This document shows positions 1-5,013 of a stretch of DNA of 5,013 nt, piece after piece (position 1 is the first letter of the stretch; every line of letters begins with the position of its first letter). Below the pieces are notes generated by a model. That model had not been told where the DNA came from. It was given only the letters and a program-made list of their open reading frames with translations, and did no database searches. Both the position numbers and the translations under genes were made by a program. This DNA comes from an uncultured Clostridia bacterium (GTDB taxonomy: Bacteria > Bacillota > Clostridia > Oscillospirales > Acutalibacteraceae), in contig CAJFUH010000083.1 in the NCBI GenBank assembly GCA_904420155.1, positions 1 to 5,013 on the forward strand, in the 5' to 3' direction.

Positions 1-207
1 GTTTCGTCCACCTTTTCAAAGGCGGCGGATTCCAAAGGCAGCGCCTTTGGTCGTCCTCCGCAGAGGACGAAACACCCAAGCATTCCAGAAGCTCAGGAGG
101 GGAGGCCAAACAATCCGGTGGATTGTTTGGCCGTGGGGAACCCCTCGCTAGGGTTCCCCATCTTCCGCCCACTTGTACACCTGCTAAGGGGAATTTCCTT
201 TTTCGAC
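1..207 (+). repeat. Multi-hairpin repeat element, left copy (six stem-loops)
   Basis: This is a non-coding element built almost entirely of consecutive hairpins, homologous to the inverted copy at 4805-5013. In order on the plus strand: A, 8-25, stem CCACCTT/AAGGCGG with loop TTCA and one A-C mismatch; B, 32-50, CCAAAGGC/GCCTTTGG with loop AGC; C, 51-70, TCGTCCTC/GAGGACGA with loop CGCA; a linker whose 85-103 (CCAGAAGCTCAGGAGGGGA) is identical in both copies; D, 104-132, a 12-bp stem with loop CGGTG; E, 134-160, TGGGGAACCC/GGGTTCCCCA with loop CTCGCTA; a linker with TGCTAAGGG at 182-190; F, 186-200, AAGGG/TCCTT followed by T residues. GTTTCGTCC at 1-9 could also pair with GGACGAAAC at 65-73, competing with or enclosing A-C. 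The outer boundary is not visible because the window begins here. The orientation given is arbitrary (element read toward the mutase 3' end). It could be a structured RNA, a REP/MITE-like palindromic DNA element or a transcript-end structure; I cannot name the family. Confidence 0.88.
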
Positions 208-248
208 AAAAAGAAGCGGCGGAGAAAAGGAAACCTTTTCTCCGCCGC
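205..248 (-). terminator. Intrinsic terminator of the phospho-sugar mutase gene
   Basis: A perfect 15-bp stem (GCGGCGGAGAAAAGG at 216-230 with CCTTTTCTCCGCCGC at 234-248) and a 3-nt loop lie 15 nt past the mutase stop codon. Read on the minus strand the hairpin is followed by TTCTTTTTGTCG, a typical uridine tract. On the plus strand the following sequence is not T-rich, so termination is mainly for minus-strand transcripts. The T-tract overlaps the end of the repeat element, and the hairpin lies where the other repeat copy also has a strong hairpin, so it may do double duty as a seventh hairpin of the element. Confidence 0.9.
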
Positions 249-263
249 CTTATCTAAAACTTT

Positions 264-1979
264 TTACGCCTGAACCATTTTGCTCATTTCATCCGCCAAT
301 TGTTTGGTAATGGCCGCCGCATCTTCTTGATCCTTGCCTACGCTGGTGACGTACACTTTAATTTTAGGTTCGGTCCCAGAGGGCCGCACAATAGCTGCCG
401 CTCCACCCTCTAAGAAATAAGACAGTACATTGGATTTGGGAAGATTGATGGCCTCCTCGGCCCCGTTCACCAAATCCACCGCCTTGGACTGCAAATAATC
501 CGCGGTGCGCACTACTTTGCGCCCTGCAATGGAAGCCGGGGGATTCTTCCGCAGGCCTTCCATAACCTGCTTCATTTTCTCCATGCCGGCCGCCCCTTCA
601 AAGGCGAAATTCAGGGTGGTATTCTGATAGTATCCATATTCGGCATACAGTTCGGAAATGACGTCGCTCAGGGATTTCCCTTGTTTACGGTAATAGGCCG
701 CCATTTCACAGATCAGCATAGAAGCCACCACGGCGTCCTTATCCCGGACATAGGTGCCCGCCAGATAGCCGTAGCTTTCCTCAAAGCCGAACACATACCG
801 GTTGGCCTCGCCGTCTTTTTCCAGATTCAGGATCTGTTCCCCGATATATTTAAACCCGGTCAGCACATTCCGGAGCTCGCACCCGTATTTCTCCGCGATG
901 CGGGCCACCATTTCGCTGGTGACGATGGTTTTTACCGCCACGGGACGCTCCGGCAAAGTGCCCGACGCCTTACGGCAGGACAAAATGTAATGGATCAGCA
1001 TGATGCCGGTTTCGTTGCCGGTCATCAGGCGGTAGGAATCCCCTTCTTTGACGGCGATCCCCACACGGTCGCTGTCCGGGTCTGTGGCCAGCACCAAGTC
1101 CGGTTTTACCTGATCGGCCAGGCGCAGGGACAATTCCAACGCCTCCCGGAATTCCGGATTGGGATAAGGGCAGGTGGGGAAATTCCCGTCGGGATTTTCC
1201 TGTTCCGGGACTACGGTGACGTCCGTCACGCCGATGCGCTGCAAAATCTTGCGGACCAGCTTATTTCCCGCGCCGTTGAGGGGCGTGTATACCACTTTGA
1301 GGCCGGCGTCCTTGCATACCCCGGGATTGATGCTCTGTTCCTGTACATGGTCCAGATAGTTTTCCAGCAGGTCGTCCTCAATATAACAGATCATCCCATT
1401 ATCTACCGCCTGCTGGAAATCCATCAGTTTTACACCCTCAAAGATGTCCACTTTTTGGATTTCTGCATACACTTCGCCGGCGGCTACATCCGTCATCTGG
1501 CAGCCGTCCGGGCCATAGCATTTGTATCCATTATATTTGGCCGGGTTGTGGCTGGCAGTGATCATGATGCCTGACTGGCAGGATAATTCCCTGACGGCAA
1601 ACGACAGCAAAGGCGTGGGCTCTAATTCCTTGGTGAGATAAGCTTTGACACCGTTGGCCGCCAATACCCGAGCCGATTCCTCAGCGAATAAACGGGCCTT
1701 GATCCGGGAATCGTGGGCGATGGCCACGGCAGGATGATCCCCGCGGGATTTCAGGTAATTCGCCAATCCCTGGGTGGTTTGACGGACCGTATAGATATTC
1801 ATCCGGTTGGTGCCGGCTCCGATGACTCCCCGCAGTCCGGCGGTTCCGAACTCCAATTCACGATAGAACCGGTCGTAAATTTCCTCCTCCTGGCCTTCAA
1901 TGCTTTCCAGCTCTTTCACCAGATCGGCATCTCCCGTGGCCTTTTTCCTCCATAGATCATATAATTCCTTGGCAGACAT
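264..1979 (-). CDS. pgcA: Phospho-sugar mutase (alpha-phosphoglucomutase / phosphomannomutase)
   Basis: A 571-residue cytoplasmic enzyme of the alpha-D-phosphohexomutase superfamily, interconverting hexose 6-phosphates and 1-phosphates through a phosphoserine and a bisphosphate intermediate. All four family signatures are present: GTAGLRG near residues 45-51; the phosphoserine loop TASHNP with catalytic Ser about 143; the Mg-binding loop DPDSDR with Asp about 300, 302 and 304; the sugar-specificity loop GFEES about 398-402; and the C-terminal phosphate-binding loop RPSGTEPKIK about 532-541. Length and GFEESYGYL resemble Bacillus PgcA (about 580 aa), so glucose-1-P formation for UDP-glucose, glycolipid and wall polymer synthesis is the likely main role; mannose activity cannot be excluded. 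The frame is open 22 codons further upstream (to 2045), but I chose the ATG at 1977-1979 because AAAGGA lies 8 nt before it and conserved sequence begins just after. It is transcribed away from the plus-strand genes, with its own promoter and terminator. It appears intact. Confidence 0.95.
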   Translation of the reverse strand: MSAKELYDLWRKKATGDADLVKELESIEGQEEEIYDRFYRELEFGTAGLRGVIGAGTNRMNIYTVRQTTQGLANYLKSRGDHPAVAIAHDSRIKARLFAEESARVLAANGVKAYLTKELEPTPLLSFAVRELSCQSGIMITASHNPAKYNGYKCYGPDGCQMTDVAAGEVYAEIQKVDIFEGVKLMDFQQAVDNGMICYIEDDLLENYLDHVQEQSINPGVCKDAGLKVVYTPLNGAGNKLVRKILQRIGVTDVTVVPEQENPDGNFPTCPYPNPEFREALELSLRLADQVKPDLVLATDPDSDRVGIAVKEGDSYRLMTGNETGIMLIHYILSCRKASGTLPERPVAVKTIVTSEMVARIAEKYGCELRNVLTGFKYIGEQILNLEKDGEANRYVFGFEESYGYLAGTYVRDKDAVVASMLICEMAAYYRKQGKSLSDVISELYAEYGYYQNTTLNFAFEGAAGMEKMKQVMEGLRKNPPASIAGRKVVRTADYLQSKAVDLVNGAEEAINLPKSNVLSYFLEGGAAAIVRPSGTEPKIKVYVTSVGKDQEDAAAITKQLADEMSKMVQA

Positions 1980-2218
1980 GGGACTCATCCTTTCACATAT
2001 ACTCATTCTTGGTCTGGACTCCGCCTGTTTTGGCTGGTTTCCCATCTTTGAAACCGTCCCGTTTTTCCTGACAAATCCTTCTCATTCCCGAATTCGCCGG
2101 ATCAAAAGCTTTTCCCTACGGACGTTCCCACGGAAAAAGGGTCAAAATAAGCGGCGCCCTGTTTTTGAGGGAATACAGAAAAATCCCTTCCTGTCGCAAA
2201 GGACTTTCCGATTTCTCA
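1980..2218 (-). other. Long 5' leader of the mutase transcript
   Basis: If transcription starts from the promoter at 2225-2253, the mutase mRNA has about 240 untranslated bases. Only modest structure is visible: CTTTTCCC at 2109-2116 can pair with GGAAAAAG at 2132-2139 (8 bp, with a G-U pair on the minus strand), and a shorter GGGAA/TTCCC-type pairing is possible around 2168-2188. There is no clear terminator or sequestered ribosome site, and I recognise no riboswitch core. Open frames across the region have no good start sites and no recognisable protein. Confidence 0.45.
1988..1993 (-). promoter_or_regulatory. Ribosome binding site that sets the mutase start
   Basis: The minus strand reads AAAGGA, then TGAGTCCC, then ATG at 1979. 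The 8-nt spacing is good for this start. The in-frame ATG at 1986-1988 overlaps the end of this motif and so has no spacing. The further upstream in-frame ATGs (codons near 2004-2006 and 2043-2045) encode a non-conserved extension. Confidence 0.7.
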
Positions 2219-2224
2219 TTCCTT

Positions 2225-2253
2225 ATTTTACCATATCTATCTCTTAAATTCAA
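2225..2253 (-). promoter_or_regulatory. Sigma-A-type promoter for the mutase gene
   Basis: Read on the minus strand: -35 TTGAAT (2253-2248), a spacer of exactly 17 nt, and -10 TAAAAT (2230-2225). TGG immediately before the -10 gives an extended TGnTAAAAT element. The surroundings are AT-rich. The predicted start of transcription is near 2218. This is the best minus-strand promoter match I see upstream of the mutase. Confidence 0.7.
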
Positions 2254-2271
2254 TTACCGTTACCACAAATG

Positions 2272-2295
2272 ATATAATTTAAATAACAATTATAT
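2272..2295. promoter_or_regulatory. AT-rich inverted repeat with back-to-back TATAAT boxes
   Basis: ATATAATT at 2272-2279 and AATTATAT at 2288-2295 are perfect inverted repeats around an 8-nt spacer. Each arm carries a consensus TATAAT, one on each strand. Neither has a convincing -35 hexamer at 16-18 nt, so these may be weak divergent promoters, or an operator or melting region just upstream of the mutase promoter. Its position 19 bp beyond the mutase -35 box fits a regulatory site, but this is inference. Confidence 0.3.
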
Positions 2296-2531
2296 GATCT
2301 TTTTTGTGTATAAGTTTCATGATTCTATCAAATTCCCCGTTTGTCCCTCCTTTTCTCCCTATGGCGCAGCGGCGCCGTACAGAAACCATCTTCCCAACGC
2401 CTACCTGGCCCAACCGCAATTTCGGGCATGGCTGATTCTTCTGTCAAAACAAGCACAAAAAATCAGGGGCAGTCTGAGGTGGTAAAAAGGTTACAAATCA
2501 TTACAGTTTGCCAAAAGAAACCCCGTAATAC
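2296..2531. other. Intergenic stretch with no supported gene
   Basis: No gene is supported here. Short open frames lack a ribosome site and resemble no protein. One small GC-rich hairpin is visible (GGCGC at 2363-2367 with GCGCC at 2372-2376, loop AGCG). I recognise no riboswitch, sRNA or tRNA signature. The distance between the two divergent promoters is unusually large for a simple shared regulatory region, so an unrecognised small RNA or decayed gene is possible. Confidence 0.4.
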
Positions 2532-2560
2532 TTGACTTCCCGCCCTCTTGCTAGTAGCAT
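2532..2560 (+). promoter_or_regulatory. Sigma-A-type promoter for the hydrolase-lipoprotein-ppa operon
   Basis: -35 TTGACT (2532-2537) and -10 TAGCAT (2555-2560) are separated by exactly 17 nt. Five of six and four of six bases match consensus. Transcription would start near 2567, giving a leader of about 90 nt before the GTG start at 2659. That leader contains a small bulged hairpin (GGGATCG 2582-2588 with CGATTCCC 2592-2599). Confidence 0.6.
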
Positions 2561-2658
2561 TAACTTGTTGTAAAAAATGAGGGGATCGTGCCGATTCCCA
2601 TGCAGGTAAAAGGGTTTTCCTAGTTTTTATACGGACGAGAAGGGAGCGGGGATTTTTT

Positions 2659-3522
2659 GTGAGCTATAAACCATATCGGGTGCATCGCCGGCGCCGGTTG
2701 CCGCGCAGAACCAGGATGATCGCTTTCCGGTCCGCCGTCATCCTATTGGGATGTCTGGTTGTGGCCGGCTGTATTTTTTTAGTAGTCCATCTTTTTGGAA
2801 AACAGCCTCAGGATCAAGTATCATCTGTTTCCGATCCCCCTGTCCTTTCCAGTTCCGATCAGCTGGAAAGCGTGACGACGGAAGACAGCTCTTCCGTCCC
2901 CCCTTCTTCCGAGGAGCCGGAACCCTCTTCACAGGATACCTCTTCCTCTTCCAGCAGTACCGATTACAGCGTGTTCGACAATACCGTGTTTGTGGGCAAT
3001 TCGGTCATCGATGATCTGAATACCTATAATATTGTGCCCAACGCGGACTTTTTCGCCCGTACAGGACTAACCGTGACCAGCGTAATGACAAAGTCCACCG
3101 TCAAAGGGGACGTTCCGGTCATCGACGAACTGAACGGCAAGTCCTACGATAAGGTATTCCTCATGTTCGGCCTCAATGAGCTGGGATGGGAATATCCCAG
3201 CGTGTTCCAGGAGGATTATGGCAAGCTGATCGATGAAGTCCGTTCCCGGCTGCCCGACGCGGATATTTACATCCAGTCCCTGCTGCCGGTTTCCGCGGAT
3301 GCTTCCCAGAAAAACCGGAATAACGTCAACAATCCCCGCATCCGGGAATACAATGAACTGCTCAAAGAGCTGGCCCAGGAAAAAGGGGTGACGTATCTGG
3401 ACGTTGCATCCGCCTTGCAGGACAGCCAGGGGAATCTTCCGGAGGAAGCGTCTACGGACGGCATCCACCCCAATATCACCTACTGCCAACGCTGGGTGGA
3501 TTATATCCGGGATTCCCTATAA
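2659..3522 (+). CDS. Membrane-anchored SGNH/GDSL-family hydrolase
   Basis: A 287-residue protein with a basic N-terminus (RRRRLPRR, residues 10-17), one hydrophobic segment (about 22-46), a Ser/Pro/Glu-rich low-complexity linker (about 53-103) and an extracytoplasmic SGNH hydrolase domain (about 104-287). Family blocks are visible: nucleophile block FVGNSVIDDL with Ser115; block II Gly in ARTG (Gly136); block III FGLNE with Asn173; and DGIHPN supplying Asp267 and His270. The expected Ser-Asp-His triad is therefore intact. SGNH enzymes are esterases or lipases, and in Clostridia anchored forms often act on acyl groups of wall or extracellular glycans; the substrate here is unknown. VAGC at 35-38 resembles a lipobox, but hydrophobic sequence continues after the Cys, so a transmembrane anchor is more likely. 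The start is GTG with GGGAGCGGGGA upstream (6 nt spacing); the in-frame ATG at 2716 would remove the basic N-terminus. The lipoprotein gene follows after 36 nt. Confidence 0.88.
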   Translation: MSYKPYRVHRRRRLPRRTRMIAFRSAVILLGCLVVAGCIFLVVHLFGKQPQDQVSSVSDPPVLSSSDQLESVTTEDSSSVPPSSEEPEPSSQDTSSSSSSTDYSVFDNTVFVGNSVIDDLNTYNIVPNADFFARTGLTVTSVMTKSTVKGDVPVIDELNGKSYDKVFLMFGLNELGWEYPSVFQEDYGKLIDEVRSRLPDADIYIQSLLPVSADASQKNRNNVNNPRIREYNELLKELAQEKGVTYLDVASALQDSQGNLPEEASTDGIHPNITYCQRWVDYIRDSL

Positions 3523-3558
3523 AGATATCAAAGATAAGAAAAAAGAAAGGATTGTTTT

Positions 3559-4026
3559 ATGATGAAAAAATTTTCTATCCTGCTTACTCTTCTCATGGTC
3601 GTGCTGGTAGCCGCCGGCTGTTCCTCCTCCCAACCGGCCGCGCTGGACGTCCAGCAGACCGCCGACAAGCTGGCCCAAGAGGTTTCTTTCCAGGATCAGC
3701 TTACCAAAATGGACCAGGACGCCGCCCTCAAGCTGTATGATTTGACTGCGGACGACGTGGAGGCTGTCAGCCTGTATGTGGGAACCGGAGCCACCGCAGA
3801 AGAAATTTCCGTATGGCAGGGCAAGGACGCCGACGCCGCGAAAAAGATCCAGGACGCTGTCAATACCCGTATTGAAAACCAAAAAGAAAGCTTTGTGGAC
3901 TATAACCCAGAGGAAATGCCTAAGCTGGAAAACCCTGTGGTGGTCGCCAAGGGCAACTATGTGGTGCTGTGCCTTTCCGGCGATAACGAAAATGCAAAAA
4001 AGATCATTGACGGCTGTTTCCAATAA
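3559..4026 (+). CDS. DUF4358 lipoprotein
   Basis: A 155-residue exported lipoprotein. The N-terminus is a classic type II signal peptide: MMKKF, a hydrophobic core, then VAAGC with the lipidated Cys at 21, followed by SSS. The mature part resembles the DUF4358 family of Firmicutes by its GATAEEISVW motif (about 77-86), alternating DADAAKKIQDAVNTRIENQKESF helix and the closing KLENPVVVAKGNYVVL strand region (about 122-137); the function of that family is not established. Two further Cys (138 and 153) near the C-terminus could form a disulfide outside the cell. The ribosome site AAAGGA lies 7 nt before ATG 3559; a second ATG follows directly and would change only one residue. It lies 36 nt after the hydrolase gene with no terminator between them, and no terminator separates it from the pyrophosphatase gene 84 nt on, so cotranscription is likely. 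The family call is from memory of its motifs. Confidence 0.85.
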   Translation: MMKKFSILLTLLMVVLVAAGCSSSQPAALDVQQTADKLAQEVSFQDQLTKMDQDAALKLYDLTADDVEAVSLYVGTGATAEEISVWQGKDADAAKKIQDAVNTRIENQKESFVDYNPEEMPKLENPVVVAKGNYVVLCLSGDNENAKKIIDGCFQ

Positions 4027-4110
4027 ACAACAGCGCCGTCCTCTTTTTCTTTTGACACCACAGAGATTGCTTTATCCCGTTTATTTTCTATTTCAGAGAG
4101 GAGTCCCTAT

Positions 4111-4641
4111 ATGAACATTTGGCATGACATTAGCCCGAAACGAATTTCCCCCAGCGACTTTATCGCGGTGATAGAAATTCCAAAAGGGAGCAAAAAGAAA
4201 TATGAGCTGGATAAGGAAACCGGCCTGATTATTCTGGACCGGATCTTATATACCTCTACCCATTATCCTGCCAATTATGGTTTTATCCCCCGCACCCTGG
4301 GGGACGACGGGGATCCTCTCGACGTGCTGCTCCTCTGTTCCGAATCCCTGGAACCGCTCACGCTGGTGCGCTGTTATCCCATTGGTATGATGAAGATGAT
4401 TGACAACGGCAGGGGGGATGAAAAAATCATCGCCATTCCTTTTGACGATCCCACCTACAATGTATATACGGATATTTCCCAACTGCCCAAACACATCTTT
4501 GATGAGATGGGGCATTTCTTCTCCGTGTATAAGTCCCTGGAACATAAGGAAACCGCTGTGGACGAGGTGCAGGGCCCTCAAGACGCTGTGGACGTAATCA
4601 CAAAGGCTATTGACAATTATATTGAACACTACTGTAAATAA
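4111..4641 (+). CDS. ppa: Inorganic pyrophosphatase, family I
   Basis: A 176-residue soluble cytoplasmic Mg-dependent enzyme hydrolysing pyrophosphate to two phosphates, pulling biosynthetic reactions such as nucleotide-sugar, nucleic acid and aminoacyl-tRNA formation forward. The family signature D-G-D-P-L-D is at 66-71 (metal ligands Asp66, 68 and 71). Other residues expected from the E. coli enzyme are present with almost constant offset: Glu22, Lys30, Glu32, Arg44, Tyr56, Asp98, Asp103, Lys105 and Tyr140-Lys141. Length matches bacterial family I enzymes (about 175 aa). The start ATG has GAGGAG 7 nt upstream (4098-4103). It is the last gene of the plus-strand cluster and is followed by a terminator. 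A TTGACA at 4052-4057 in the gap before it could be a -35 box, but no -10 stands at the right distance, so read-through from the upstream promoter is more likely. The divergent mutase feeds UDP-sugar synthesis, which makes the pyrophosphate this enzyme removes. Confidence 0.96.
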   Translation: MNIWHDISPKRISPSDFIAVIEIPKGSKKKYELDKETGLIILDRILYTSTHYPANYGFIPRTLGDDGDPLDVLLLCSESLEPLTLVRCYPIGMMKMIDNGRGDEKIIAIPFDDPTYNVYTDISQLPKHIFDEMGHFFSVYKSLEHKETAVDEVQGPQDAVDVITKAIDNYIEHYCK

Positions 4642-4685
4642 GGTCCCGCTTCAGAAGGGAAAAAGTTTTCCACCGTTCTTAAATG

Positions 4686-4719
4686 AAAGCCGCCCTTTCC
4701 AGGGTTGGCTTTGTTTTTT
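4686..4719 (+). terminator. Intrinsic terminator after ppa
   Basis: AAAGCC (4686-4691) pairs with GGCTTT (4707-4712), and CCCT (4693-4696) with AGGG (4701-4704) around loop TTCC, with a small G/TT internal loop. GTTTTTT follows at 4713-4719. It lies 44 nt after the ppa stop codon and would end the three-gene transcript. Confidence 0.9.
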
Positions 4720-4754
4720 GGCTATCTCCGGCATGGATAATATTCGTTATGTAT

Positions 4755-4798
4755 AAAAATGACATTCCCCATAGCCTTTTAAAAGGGCTATGGGGAAT
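4755..4798 (-). terminator. Strong hairpin, probable minus-strand terminator next to the right repeat
   Basis: ATTCCCCATAGCC (4764-4776) pairs perfectly with GGCTATGGGGAAT (4786-4798). The centre TTTTAAAAG can extend the pairing. On the minus strand it is followed by GTCATTTTTATAC, a fair uridine tract; on the plus strand the following CTTATAG is not T-rich. No minus-strand gene precedes it in the window, so it would terminate a transcript entering from the right or one running through the repeat element. It sits 16 nt past hairpin F of the repeat, matching the position of the 216-248 hairpin relative to the left copy. Confidence 0.6.
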
Positions 4799-4804
4799 CT
4801 TATA

Positions 4805-5013
4805 GTCTGCGGAAAAGGGTTTCCCTTAGCAAATGACACAGGCCGGGGGAGGATGGGGAACCCCTCGCTAGGGTTCCCCACGGGAAAACCGTCCACCGGA
4901 CGGTTTTCCCTCCCCTCCTGAGCTTCTGGGAATCTTGAGGATTTCGCCCATTGCGATGGGCGAGGAAGGGCTCCGCCCCTCCACCCCGCAAGCTTTTGAA
5001 AAAGCTTGAGCAA
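4805..5013 (-). repeat. Multi-hairpin repeat element, right copy (inverted)
   Basis: This is the inverted counterpart of the element at 1-207, with the same hairpins in the same order when read on the minus strand. A, 4989-5008: CAAGCTTT/AAAGCTTG, loop TTCA. B, 4964-4982: GGAGGGGC/GCCCTTCC, loop GGA, with a G-T pair. C, 4944-4963: TCGCCCAT/ATGGGCGA, loop CGCA. The identical 19-nt linker is at 4911-4929. D, 4882-4910: GGGAAAACCGTC/GACGGTTTTCCC, loop CGGTG. E, 4854-4880: TGGGGAACCC/GGGTTCCCCA, loop TAGCGAG in this reading, the reverse complement of the left copy's loop. The TGCTAAGGG linker is matched by TTTGCTAAGGG. F, 4815-4827: AAGGG/CCCTT, loop AAA. Loops and linkers are conserved while stems differ but remain paired. 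The element runs off the window end. It faces the 3' end of ppa just as the left copy faces the 3' end of the mutase gene. Confidence 0.88.

Noticed and set aside
681..1574. Long open frame (297 codons) on the plus strand opposite the mutase gene
   Set aside because: It is antisense to strongly conserved mutase coding sequence, has no ribosome site and encodes no recognisable protein. It is a codon-bias shadow.
1980..2045. 22-codon N-terminal extension of the mutase frame
   Set aside because: The extension is not typical of the family, and the ribosome site AAAGGA is properly spaced only for the ATG at 1977-1979.
2606..2636. Possible attenuator in the hydrolase leader (AAAA/TTTT hairpin followed by TTTTT)
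   Set aside because: The stem is about six pairs, mostly A-T, with a bulge. It is too weak to call a terminator.
3067..3489. 140-codon minus-strand frame opposite the SGNH hydrolase
   Set aside because: It is a shadow of the real gene, whose catalytic blocks are all on the plus strand.
4052..4087. TTGACA before ppa as a separate promoter
   Set aside because: The -35 match is perfect, but at 16-19 nt spacing no -10-like hexamer is found; the nearest AT-rich hexamers are 13 or more than 20 nt away.
4747..5013. 88-codon minus-strand open frame through the right repeat
   Set aside because: It runs through covarying hairpin arms, and stem changes between copies alter amino acids freely. It is most likely non-coding.
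1..5013. Composite transposon or insertion sequence bounded by the inverted repeats
   Set aside because: There is no transposase or recombinase gene in between, the repeats are diverged, and the cargo is housekeeping genes. A pair of dispersed repeats explains the data better.

Overview
The window looks like a piece of a Firmicutes (Clostridia) chromosome. A gut anaerobe of the Oscillospiraceae/Ruminococcaceae type is my inference, based on the DUF4358 lipoprotein, the Clostridia-like PgcA-type mutase and soluble pyrophosphatase, strong G-rich ribosome binding sites and moderate GC. There are no phage, transposase, tRNA, rRNA or CRISPR features.

Layout. Positions 1-207 hold a repeat element made of consecutive hairpins. 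A terminator hairpin (216-248) follows, then a phosphoglucomutase/phosphomannomutase gene on the minus strand (264-1979). Positions 1980-2658 form a divergent intergenic region with a good minus-strand promoter at 2225-2253, giving the mutase a leader of about 240 nt, and a plus-strand promoter at 2532-2560. Three plus-strand genes follow, probably one operon: a membrane-anchored SGNH/GDSL hydrolase (2659-3522), a small DUF4358 lipoprotein (3559-4026) and family I inorganic pyrophosphatase (4111-4641). A terminator stands at 4686-4719, a second strong hairpin at 4764-4798, and an inverted copy of the hairpin element fills 4805-5013.

How the genes may work together. The mutase interconverts glucose-6-P and glucose-1-P, the entry to nucleotide-sugar and envelope polysaccharide synthesis. 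Sugar-nucleotide synthesis releases pyrophosphate, which the pyrophosphatase removes. The hydrolase and the lipoprotein both act outside the membrane. A shared envelope theme is plausible but is inference from adjacency.

The most interesting content is the pair of end elements. They are inverted copies with the same order of six stem-loops, the same loops and linkers, but different stem sequences that stay paired through compensatory changes. One hairpin has its loop reversed between copies while its arms are unchanged. A seventh hairpin of unrelated sequence sits at the same spacing in both. I do not recognise this element by name.
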